A stretch of DNA of 8,100 nucleotides from CAWUKV01 sp963923025. Its GTDB lineage: Bacteria > Cyanobacteriota > Cyanobacteriia > Phormidesmidales > Phormidesmidaceae. Where the stretch lies: contig CAWUKV010000232.1 in NCBI GenBank assembly GCA_963923025.1, forward strand, positions 1 to 8,100, read 5' to 3'. Each line of letters begins with the position of its first letter. Positions within the stretch are counted from its first letter, which is position 1. Below are positions 1 through 6,101 of this stretch, piece after piece. The position numbers and the translations under genes are program-made. The notes below the pieces were generated by a model. The model ran no database searches and was not told the DNA's origin. It saw nothing but the letters and a program-made list of their open reading frames with translations.

Positions 1-247
1 CTAATTATTAAGGCTGACACCTTTGCATTACTATTGAGTTCTCCTAGTTGAGCGCTTATGTCGCGGGTGATATTGCCTCCAGTGTAGAGCGCCAGGATCT
101 TCTTGCCGAGGCTTGAGATACTCCGCTGATGCTTGGGTTCTATCACCGACTCGAAGCTGCGACTGTAGTCTTTGGGATAGATAGCTCTAGCTTGACGCTC
201 TGGTTAAGTCCTTTTTTCGACGGCCACCCGCTACCACCTGCCACCTG
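1..247 (-). pseudogene. IS256-family (mutator-type) transposase remnant, frameshifted, runs off left edge
   Basis: Read on the minus strand, one open frame (203 down to 3) gives FESVIEPKHQRS followed by KILALYTGGNITRDI, then SAQLGEL and VSALI. This matches the IS256-family pattern 'FEP.ivpk.qr ... kIi.LYa.Gm.trDI.a.L.elyg..vSp.lI' upstream of the catalytic domain. The segment that should precede it lies in a second frame (247 down to 170) as SKKGLNQ and VKLELSIPKD, the family's 'elEl.IPRDR' region. A single-base indel between about 168 and 178 is therefore needed to join them; the first frame meets TAA at 204-206 and the second TGA at 248-250. The N-terminal part is missing and the C-terminal catalytic part lies outside the window, if it exists. 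What I see is the similarity and the frame change; that it is inactive is inference. The family call is from memory of the motif, not from a search. Confidence 0.72.
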
Positions 248-277
248 TCAAAAAAGCCTATCCATACCGATCAAAAG

Positions 278-306
278 TAAAGGGCGGCCATCTTGGCCGC
301 CCTTTA
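278..306 (-). terminator. Strong hairpin, probable terminator of the DUF1499 gene (possibly bidirectional)
   Basis: A perfect 13-bp inverted repeat (TAAAGGGCGGCCA at 278-290, TGGCCGCCCTTTA at 294-306) closes a 3-nt loop. It lies 48 nt beyond the DUF1499 stop. On the minus strand the stem is followed by CTTTTGA, a short T run; on the plus strand by AGGAAGTTTT, so minus-strand termination is favoured. It also separates the DUF1499 gene from the transposase relic. Confidence 0.7.
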
Positions 307-354
307 AGGAAGTTTTGGCACAGGGCATACAACTCCTGAGCCCTCCTCAATTAT

Positions 355-756
355 CTAAAACTGACTGCGAATCTCCTCGATTCGCTTCCGGTTCACGCCC
401 AAGTCTGACTTGCCCAGCCGCGCAGCCGCTCGTGCATGAATTACCCCGGCACTGGGGTCCACAAAAAACTCTATGTCGTCGCCAAAGCCCATGATCTTGC
501 TAAAGAACTCGGCATACAGGTAATTGTCCGTAGTTTCAATTACCGTGCTGCGCTCCATGCCTTCAACAATGGACTTGAGCTTGTTGATTGCCGCCTTACT
601 GTCGCCGCTGTAAGCAATAGGCTTAATATAATGTTCCTTATCGTCAGGCGAATCCTGGCTGCAAACGCAATTCGGTGTTCCTGGACAGGGCTTTAGCCGC
701 CCATCCTTTACACCCAGATCGTCGGGGCGATCGCCTGAGAAAGAAAATAAAGACAT
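355..756 (-). CDS. DUF1499 family protein
   Basis: This 133-residue protein belongs to the DUF1499 family, whose biochemical role is not established. The family hallmark LKPCPGTPNCVCSQ is at residues 21-34, with Cys24, Cys30 and Cys32. The C-terminal hallmark is also present: R-x-A-x-R-x-G-x-SD-x-G-x-NR-x-R, about residues 109-124. The length is full for the single-domain cyanobacterial form. There is no signal peptide or membrane segment, so it is probably cytoplasmic. The ATG start has no convincing Shine-Dalgarno sequence (upstream reads TTGGTTGTGAACA), which is not unusual in cyanobacteria. A HIP1 octamer lies inside the coding region at 727-734. It is 102 nt downstream of the GMC oxidoreductase gene on the same strand, with a hairpin between them, so shared transcription is uncertain. 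Family assignment is firm; function is unknown. Confidence 0.9.
   Translation of the reverse strand: MSLFSFSGDRPDDLGVKDGRLKPCPGTPNCVCSQDSPDDKEHYIKPIAYSGDSKAAINKLKSIVEGMERSTVIETTDNYLYAEFFSKIMGFGDDIEFFVDPSAGVIHARAAARLGKSDLGVNRKRIEEIRSQF
727..734. repeat. HIP1 octamer
   Basis: Perfect GCGATCGC palindrome within the DUF1499 gene. The other perfect copies are at 2811-2818, 4417-4424, 5149-5156 and 7668-7675. Strong over-representation of this octamer marks many cyanobacterial genomes and supports the taxonomic reading. Confidence 0.9.
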
Positions 757-806
757 TGTTCACAACCAAGAGGGGCAACCGTTAGCGTATCATTTTGCGC
801 CCCACC

Positions 807-846
807 CGTAGCGGCATAATATATTGTGCCGCATTGTGCCGCTACG
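807..846 (-). terminator. Inverted repeat in the GMC-DUF1499 gap, possible weak terminator
   Basis: CGTAGCGGCA (807-816) and TGCCGCTACG (837-846) form a 10-bp perfect inverted repeat with a 20-nt loop, 12 nt beyond the GMC stop. The loop and right arm contain a perfect tandem repeat of ATTGTGCCGC (823-832 and 833-842), giving an alternative pairing for the left arm. There is no T run after the stem on the minus strand, so termination would be weak or factor-dependent. It could also act in the 5' region of the DUF1499 gene. Confidence 0.4.
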
Positions 847-858
847 ACATGACAAACC

Positions 859-2394
859 CTATTCGCCCATCTGCGTCTTCAAAATATCGCCAACCCGCAG
901 CGCATTGGCCACAAACGTCAGCGTTGGGTTCACCGCACCCATCGTCGGCATAAAGCTAGCATCCACCACGTACAGATTTTCCACATCGTGAGTCCGGCAG
1001 TCCAGATTCAGCACGTTGGTTTTTGGATCTTCTCCAAAGCGGCAGGTACCCGCCTGGTGCCATACCACCGGCATACCCTGGAAGCGATGCCAAAAGGTAT
1101 GGAAGCCGATCTGACGCAGGTGTGTTTCTAGTTCGTTGATTAGCCCTTGGTGCGCGGGCATGTTGTTGGGCTCGTAGATCACCTGAATGCCACCTTCGTC
1201 GGTGAGCTGTACTCGGTTCTCGGGACGGGGCAAGTCTTCCGTGGTTAGCCACCAATCAACGGAGTGCTCGACAATGTGTTCCAGCATCTCTTCGGGTACA
1301 GAACCCGACGCCATATGCTTCAGCCGCTCTTTGTTGGCCTTACCCGTCAGCTGAATCTGGCCTAGCGGATAATCTTGCTTCGGTCCATTAAAGTAGTAGT
1401 CATGAATGCCCAGTGTCTTCTGAAAGCCCGTGGGGTTCGGCTCATCCGCCACAGCAATCAGTGCCGAATGCAGGTGGAACATCAGGTTGCGGCCCACTTG
1501 GTCAGAAGAGTTTGCCAAACCGTTGGGATGTTGTTCGTTAGCAGAGCGGAGTAGTAACGCTGCCGAGTTGATGGCACCACAGGCCGAAACAACAATATCT
1601 GCACTTAGAGAAAAGGTCTCCCCATCACGAGTCACTTCTACCGCGCTGACTCGCTGACCGCCCTCGTCCGTATGTAGCTTTTCTACATAGGTGTTGGTCA
1701 TTATCGACACGTTGTCGTACTCCAGTGCCGGGTCTACACAGACCGTCTGGGCGTCGCACTTGGCATCGATCAGGCAAGGGTATGGGTCGCAGGTTTCGCA
1801 GCGAATGCAGGGACGGTTGCGGGGATTCTCTACATCGCGGTTGAGTGCCAGGGTTAGATGAAAGGGATGTAGCCCCCGCTCGGCAAGCTGGTCCGATACC
1901 TCTTGAATGCGCGAGGAGTGGGGCATCGGTGGAAAGGGATAGGCCGCCGACATCGGCGGCTCAGTGGGGTCTTCACCCTGCTGCCCGTGAATCATGAACA
2001 GGCTTTCGGCACGGGTATAGTAGGTCTCAAACTCGTCATAGCTGATGGGCCAGGCTTCAGATACGCCATCGCAGTGCTGCATCTCGCCAAAGTCTTCTTG
2101 GCGCATGCGCTGTAGGGTCGCGCCGTACATCTTGGTATTGCCGCCAACGTTGTAGAAGGCTTCGGGGTTAAACGGCTGCTTCTCTTCGTCGTACCAGTGC
2201 TCGTCGGTGCGGTAGCGCTGCTCTTGGAAGATGGCTACCGGGTCCCAGTTGGCTTTTTCTTTGGGAATGTAGTCGCCGCGCTCAATAATTAGAATGCGTT
2301 TGCCAGTGGGAGCCAAAGCATAGGCTAGGGTGCCACCGCCTGCGCCTGCACCAATGATGATGACGTCGTAGCGGGTGTTTGGGGCAGTACTCAT
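859..2394 (-). CDS. GMC-family FAD-dependent oxidoreductase with Cys-rich insert
   Basis: This 511-residue protein belongs to the glucose-methanol-choline flavoprotein family, which oxidises alcohol or sugar hydroxyls using FAD. The N-terminal Rossmann motif is G15-x-G17-x-x-G20 in VIIIGAGAGGG, with the ribose-binding Glu38. A second FAD contact region, NVGGNTKMYGA, is at 82-92. The C-terminal domain carries the catalytic block VVWHQAGTCRFG (443-454, His446) and GAVNPTLTF (486-494, Asn489), the family's His/Asn pair. Cysteines 196, 199, 202, 207, 213 and 219 cluster in CIRCETCDPYPC and just after it. A Cys-rich stretch at this position recalls the gluconate/glucose dehydrogenase branch, where it can hold an Fe-S cluster; metal binding here is inference. 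There is no signal peptide, and no cytochrome or small-subunit partner gene is nearby. An AGGAG at 2401-2405 lies 6 nt before the ATG and supports this start. The substrate cannot be told from sequence. Confidence 0.9.
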   Translation of the reverse strand: MSTAPNTRYDVIIIGAGAGGGTLAYALAPTGKRILIIERGDYIPKEKANWDPVAIFQEQRYRTDEHWYDEEKQPFNPEAFYNVGGNTKMYGATLQRMRQEDFGEMQHCDGVSEAWPISYDEFETYYTRAESLFMIHGQQGEDPTEPPMSAAYPFPPMPHSSRIQEVSDQLAERGLHPFHLTLALNRDVENPRNRPCIRCETCDPYPCLIDAKCDAQTVCVDPALEYDNVSIMTNTYVEKLHTDEGGQRVSAVEVTRDGETFSLSADIVVSACGAINSAALLLRSANEQHPNGLANSSDQVGRNLMFHLHSALIAVADEPNPTGFQKTLGIHDYYFNGPKQDYPLGQIQLTGKANKERLKHMASGSVPEEMLEHIVEHSVDWWLTTEDLPRPENRVQLTDEGGIQVIYEPNNMPAHQGLINELETHLRQIGFHTFWHRFQGMPVVWHQAGTCRFGEDPKTNVLNLDCRTHDVENLYVVDASFMPTMGAVNPTLTFVANALRVGDILKTQMGE

Positions 2395-2400
2395 CGCAGA

Positions 2401-2405
2401 CTCCT
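2401..2405 (-). promoter_or_regulatory. Ribosome binding site of the GMC oxidoreductase
   Basis: AGGAG on the minus strand, 6 nt upstream of the ATG at 2392-2394. It is one of the two clearest Shine-Dalgarno sites in the window (the other precedes the GHL10 gene) and fixes the start. Confidence 0.75.
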
Positions 2406-2478
2406 GGACAGCGGTAGGGGTGGAAGCTTTACATAAATTAAGTTAGGTACCCCTCCGCAGCATCGTCCGTCTGGCAGA

Positions 2479-2484
2479 GTTATA
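2479..2484 (-). promoter_or_regulatory. Possible -10 element for the GMC gene, inside repeat copy A
   Basis: On the minus strand the repeat's end reads TGCTATAAC: a TATAAC hexamer preceded by TGC, which fits an extended -10. It would give a leader of roughly 75-80 nt before the GMC ATG. There is no good -35 box about 17 nt upstream. The same hexamer occurs at the equivalent place in copy B. This is a motif match only. Confidence 0.3.
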
Positions 2485-2577
2485 GCAGCCGCCAGTGACC
2501 CTAAGACACCATAGGGTTTATGCCAAGCAGGATCGCTGTACTCGGTGTCCTGACCTATATGGCGCTGGCTATAAAAC
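2479..2577. repeat. Dispersed imperfect-palindromic intergenic repeat, copy A
   Basis: This shares three blocks, in the same order and orientation, with 6514-6632: GTTATAGCAGCCGCCAG (2479-2495), a 27-nt block (2525-2551) around GGATCGCTGTACTCGGT with two mismatches, and GCGCTGGCTATAAAAC (2562-2577, 12 of 16 matching). The ends are near-inverted repeats: TTATAGCAGCCGCC at the left, and TTATAGCCAGCGCC when the right end is read on the other strand. Inner segments CTAAGACACC and GGTGTCCTGA are also nearly inverted, so the whole unit can fold. No ORF is inside. It resembles a small MITE-like or REP-like element. It lies between the gnd terminator and the GMC start. Confidence 0.65.
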
Positions 2578-2606
2578 TGCCATCGGGAAAAGAATCAAGC
2601 AGAACT

Positions 2607-2643
2607 GAAAAAGAAAAGAGACCCTGACGATATCAGAGTCTCT
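2607..2643 (-). terminator. Rho-independent terminator of gnd
   Basis: On the minus strand AGAGACTCTGA (2643-2633) pairs with TCAGGGTCTCT (2627-2617) in an 11-bp stem with one T-G wobble and a 5-nt loop. TTTCTTTTTC follows directly. It starts 38 nt after the gnd stop. This is the most convincing terminator in the window and should separate gnd from the GMC gene. Confidence 0.88.
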
Positions 2644-2681
2644 AAAGACGAAAGATGTTTGAGTTTGTTTGTGGTACAAGA

Positions 2682-4121
2682 CTACTGCGGTACCACGTTG
2701 GCTGACTCGGTTTCGTTCCACTGGGCGTGGAAGACGCCGTCCATGTCTACCCGCTCGTAGGTGTGGGCACCGAAGTAGTCGCGCTGGGCCTGGGTTAGGT
2801 TTTGAGGCAGGCGATCGCGACGGTAGCTATCGAAATAGTCTAACGAGGCGCTGAAGGCCGGGACTGGGATGCCCTGCTGAGCCGCAAGAGAAATCACCTC
2901 ACGCCAAGCATTCTGACGGTCCAAAATGGTCTGCTTAAACTCAGGAGCTAGTAGCAGGTTCGCCAGCTTGGGATTCTCGTCGTAGGCCTGCTTAATCTTG
3001 CCGAGGAAACGGGCGCGAATGATGCAGCCGCCTTTCCAAATACGGGCGCACTCGCCCAAATTCAGGTCGTAGCCGTAGGTTTCAGAAGCGCTACGCAGCA
3101 GTGCCATGCCCTGGGCATAGGAACAGATCTTCGAGCAGTATAGGGCATCGCGAATCTTGTTGATCCACAGTTTGGTATCGCCATTGAACTGGGCAACGGG
3201 GCCACTGAGTTCTTTAGAGGCAGCAACTCGTTCAGTTTTCAGGGCCGACAGCACACGGGCATTAACTGCCGCGCCAATAGTTGGAATGGCGACTGCTTTT
3301 TCAAGCGCGTCGATTGCCGTCCAGCGGCCCGTACCCTTCTGCCCGGCTTTGTCTAAAATCAGCTCTACTAGTGGGCTATCGGTACCCTTGTCGTCCATCT
3401 TGGTAAAGATGTCGGCAGTGATTTCGATTAGGAACGAGTCCAGCTCTTCGGTAGTGTTCCATTCTGCAAACACCTCGTGCAGCTGCTGGTGATTCAGCCC
3501 CAGTACGCTCTTCATCAGGTCATAGGCTTCAGCAATGAGCTGCATATCACCGTACTCGATGCCATTGTGGACCATCTTGACGTAGTGGCCCGACCCACCA
3601 GGGCCGATGTAGGTAACGCAGGGGCCGTCATCTACTTGGGCCGCAATTTTCTTAACAATGGGCTCGATGGACTCGTAGGCAGCGCGGGTGCCACCGGGCA
3701 TTAGACTGGGTCCCCACAGGGCACCTTCTTCACCGCCGCTAACGCCCATACCGATGAAGCTCAAGCCGCTAGATTCTAAATCCTTTACGCGGCGTTCGGT
3801 GTCTTCGTAGAGCGAGTTGCCGCCGTCGATGATCATGTCGTCGGGGTCCAGCAGCGGCTTTAGCTGACTGATGACGGCATCCACCGGGCCACCGGCTTTA
3901 ACCATTACCAGAATGCGCCGGGGTCGTTCGAGGGACGCGACAAACTCTTCTAAAGAGTAAGCGGCCACGACATTTTTGCCCTGGGCGCGCTTTTCCATAA
4001 ATGCCTTGGTCTTTTCGGGCGAACGGTTGTAGACCGCAATGGGGAAACCGTTGCGCTCGACGTTAAGCGCGATGTTTTCCCCCATGACGGCCAGGCCAAT
4101 GACGCCAAAACTCTGTGCCAT
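2682..4121 (-). CDS. gnd: 6-phosphogluconate dehydrogenase, decarboxylating
   Basis: This enzyme oxidises and decarboxylates 6-phosphogluconate to ribulose 5-phosphate with NADP+, in the cytosolic oxidative pentose-phosphate pathway. That pathway is the main route of sugar catabolism and NADPH supply in cyanobacteria in the dark. At 479 residues it is the usual full length of the long (homodimeric) form. Visible landmarks are the Rossmann motif VIGLAVMGENIALN (7-20), NADP-binding NRSPEK (32-37), and the substrate loop GMGVSGGEEGA (124-134). The catalytic region is KMVHNGIEYGD (182-192) with Lys182 and Glu189. The family signature DKAGQKGTGRWT is at 257-268, and the C-terminal phosphate-binding tail RDYFGAHTYER is at 447-457 (Arg447, His453). 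All expected catalytic residues are present. AGGA at 4130-4133, 8 nt before the ATG, supports the start. The upstream gene on the same strand ends 136 nt away with no terminator visible, so read-through from it is possible. A HIP1 octamer is at 2811-2818. Confidence 0.98.
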   Translation of the reverse strand: MAQSFGVIGLAVMGENIALNVERNGFPIAVYNRSPEKTKAFMEKRAQGKNVVAAYSLEEFVASLERPRRILVMVKAGGPVDAVISQLKPLLDPDDMIIDGGNSLYEDTERRVKDLESSGLSFIGMGVSGGEEGALWGPSLMPGGTRAAYESIEPIVKKIAAQVDDGPCVTYIGPGGSGHYVKMVHNGIEYGDMQLIAEAYDLMKSVLGLNHQQLHEVFAEWNTTEELDSFLIEITADIFTKMDDKGTDSPLVELILDKAGQKGTGRWTAIDALEKAVAIPTIGAAVNARVLSALKTERVAASKELSGPVAQFNGDTKLWINKIRDALYCSKICSYAQGMALLRSASETYGYDLNLGECARIWKGGCIIRARFLGKIKQAYDENPKLANLLLAPEFKQTILDRQNAWREVISLAAQQGIPVPAFSASLDYFDSYRRDRLPQNLTQAQRDYFGAHTYERVDMDGVFHAQWNETESANVVPQ

Positions 4122-4226
4122 AATTTCTGTCCTGCTATGTCCTGTATGGGGAGGGCCGCTATCAGGGTAAGCGCGGGATCAGGGAAGGGGGGCTGAAGTA
4201 ATAGGTTTTCTTTAGTTCATCGGTCG

Positions 4227-4247
4227 AAAGGCAAAAGGCAAAAGGCA
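4227..4247. repeat. Heptanucleotide tandem repeat (STRR-like), 3 x AAAGGCA
   Basis: Three perfect, contiguous copies of AAAGGCA lie in the gap between the GHL10 and gnd genes, 11 nt beyond the GHL10 stop. Short tandemly repeated heptamers in intergenic DNA are a known feature of many cyanobacterial genomes. Copy number may vary between strains. No function can be read from the sequence. Confidence 0.7.
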
Positions 4248-4257
4248 GAAATTGAAC

Positions 4258-6099
4258 TTAATTTAGATGAAGGGTGGACTGCCAGCCTGCCTCGACGCTA
4301 GGAGCAGTCGCTGGGTTGGGGAAGATGTCTCGGAAGGCGTCTTCTCGTTCGGTGACGGTTTCTGTGTCGGAGAGCCAGAGGGTTTCGTAGAAGAAGAAAG
4401 AGACACCGGCAAAGTTGCGATCGCGAACCGCTCGTACCTGCTCCGCAATCCAATCTGTCCCCACTGGCCGTCCCCTTAGGCCACTCAAAATACCAATGCC
4501 CGTGGGAATATGCCGTCGCGCCATCTCCGCCGGGTCGCGGTTCATCTCCCATACGAACCGGCCTAGGTCGCTGCGGTACAGCTGAATAATCAGCTCTTCT
4601 ACATAGCCGCGCTCCACCCAGCTCTCCCAGTCTTGTAGGTAGTACTCGTAGGCGAACTCTTGGGGGTTAGGCGATACCGAAATGATGGCATCCGGTCGCC
4701 GCTGTTTGACGACCTGGAATACCCGCGTCATAAAGTCTGAAATCTTGTCCGCCCGCCAGCGGGTCCATTCGGCGTCCTTGGCATCTGCCGGGGGAGACGC
4801 GCCTTCGTGCTCGGCCTGGTACAGCGCCACCGTGTAGGGGTCGTAGCCATACTCGTAGGGCAGGCCCAGGTGGTCGTCCATCTGCAAGCCGTCAATGTCG
4901 TAGTTAGCGGCCAGCTCGCCGATCATCTGCAGTAGAAAGTCCTGCACCTCGGGGTGGAACGGGTTCATCCATACCCTCGGGTGGCGACCTTCGTTGGCTC
5001 GTAGTGTGCCGTCCCGCTTCTGGGTCAACCAGTCGGGGTGACGGCGGGTCAGGTCCGACTCTGCCGGGGCCATAAAGCCGAACTCGAACCAGGGAATCAC
5101 GCGCAAACCGAGGGGATGGGCAAGGTTGATCAGCTCCAGCAGCATATCGCGATCGCCCTGGGTGGCCTCTAGGTCATCTAACCGCTGCCCAGTATCCTCC
5201 AAGTCAGGATACAGCCCCTGTTTGTGTCCAATTACCCGCTCTGCGACCGAGCTAGGGAACAGCGTTTGCCCCCAGTTCCAAACCGTGGGATAGACGGTAT
5301 TAAAGTTGAGGTCTGCCAGGGTTTCCAAGGCAGGCGCTAGGCGATCTCGCGAGAACAACACATCACTGTCAATATTGGTCAGCCAAACGCCCCGTAATTC
5401 TTGTGAACGGGCGCTTTCAGGTGCTGATTCTGACTGTGTTGGGCGAATCGTCAGCGTTGCCGGAACTAGGCTCTCTCGCCCAGAAGCCAAACAAAGATAT
5501 CCCGCGGCATCGGCTAGCATTGTTGATCGATTTGGTGAGAACCAGCGTCCGCCGCCGTCGCTGTACACCATACCTAAGGCCACCGCCGCGGCTACGCCTT
5601 CTCGGGCATAGCGAGGAATCTGACGGTAGTCCAGCAAATTGTCTTGCAGTACCTGAAGGGCTTCGGGCTGGTAGGGCAGCGCCGCACCGCTCGTCAATAC
5701 CGTTAGCGCCTGTGCCCGAGAGAGAGAACCTTGGGGGTTGGCCCTGTCTTCGAGGGCAGCGTTTAAGAGCTGTTCTGTTTCTGTGTCACCATCGAAGGCT
5801 ATGCCCAAACGCTCGTTCGCGGCAGCAAATGCCCCTGGAAAAGTCCTGAGCACATCAGCCGCAAAGTCTTGCTGTGGGATTGAGTCATCAGGCTGACCAA
5901 CTTGCCAGGGGGCCGGACCCAAAATACCCTCAGCCGTCAAACTGACTACGCAGTCAGCCAGAGGATGGCCGGCAAAAGGCTGGGGAGCAGGACTTAGCGC
6001 GTGGCTCGGTAGGCTATTGAGCATCAGGGTGAGCAGCCACCCTAAGCAGCCCAATATGCCCCCCTGCCGCAACCGCCGCCTGCGCTGAATCCCCCGCAT
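4258..6099 (-). CDS. Secreted GHL10 (family 10-like, DUF187) glycosidase with N-terminal SLH-like domain
   Basis: This 613-residue protein is a predicted exported glycoside hydrolase. The N-terminus has a basic start (RRRRLRQ, 6-12), a hydrophobic core (about 13-30) and a likely signal-peptidase site after SHA (32-34). Two degenerate S-layer-homology-like segments follow. The first is about 42-92; the second (about 158-205) contains IPRYAREGVAAAVALG and FSPN. They suggest attachment to the cell wall. Residues 235-590 form the GHL10/PF02638 barrel, with opening ELRGVWLTNIDSDVLF, PWFEFGF (336-342, Glu339), VWMNPFHPEVQDFL (376-389), DGLQMDDHLGLPYE (403-416, Asp408/Asp409), ISVSPNP (473-479) and the Q-LYR strand (506-509). 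The candidate acidic residues are present; the substrate is unknown, with bacterial relatives linked to cell-wall or exopolysaccharide glycans. GGAGG at 6106-6110, inside the end of the upstream yciH-like gene, lies 6 nt before the ATG. The 2-nt gap implies translational coupling. HIP1 octamers are at 4417 and 5149. Confidence 0.9.
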   Translation of the reverse strand: MRGIQRRRRLRQGGILGCLGWLLTLMLNSLPSHALSPAPQPFAGHPLADCVVSLTAEGILGPAPWQVGQPDDSIPQQDFAADVLRTFPGAFAAANERLGIAFDGDTETEQLLNAALEDRANPQGSLSRAQALTVLTSGAALPYQPEALQVLQDNLLDYRQIPRYAREGVAAAVALGMVYSDGGGRWFSPNRSTMLADAAGYLCLASGRESLVPATLTIRPTQSESAPESARSQELRGVWLTNIDSDVLFSRDRLAPALETLADLNFNTVYPTVWNWGQTLFPSSVAERVIGHKQGLYPDLEDTGQRLDDLEATQGDRDMLLELINLAHPLGLRVIPWFEFGFMAPAESDLTRRHPDWLTQKRDGTLRANEGRHPRVWMNPFHPEVQDFLLQMIGELAANYDIDGLQMDDHLGLPYEYGYDPYTVALYQAEHEGASPPADAKDAEWTRWRADKISDFMTRVFQVVKQRRPDAIISVSPNPQEFAYEYYLQDWESWVERGYVEELIIQLYRSDLGRFVWEMNRDPAEMARRHIPTGIGILSGLRGRPVGTDWIAEQVRAVRDRNFAGVSFFFYETLWLSDTETVTEREDAFRDIFPNPATAPSVEAGWQSTLHLN

Positions 6100-6101
6100 C
6101 T

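Noticed and set aside
129..494. Plus-strand frame of 121 codons at the left side
   Set aside because: It overlaps both the transposase relic and the DUF1499 gene in antisense. Its translation is Pro/Ser-rich with no family motif, and it reads through the terminator hairpin.
436..696. Plus-strand frame antisense to DUF1499
   Set aside because: Lies wholly inside a well-supported gene on the other strand and shows no recognisable domain.
956..1255. Minus-strand frame of 99 codons inside the GMC gene, and similar frames elsewhere (1430-1657, 1903-2115)
   Set aside because: These are shadows of the GMC reading frame; the translations are Arg/Ser-rich and unlike any family.
3157..3704. Plus-strand frames over gnd
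   Set aside because: Antisense shadows of a full-length, intact gnd; GC-rich codon bias on the coding strand opens them.
5306..5849. Two plus-strand frames over the SLH part of the GHL10 gene
   Set aside because: Antisense, Arg-rich low-complexity translations; the minus-strand frame is continuous with domain matches.
6037..6060. ILGC in the GHL10 leader as a lipoprotein lipobox
   Set aside because: The Cys (residue 18) comes before most of the hydrophobic core rather than after it; SHA at 32-34 fits an ordinary signal-peptidase I site better.
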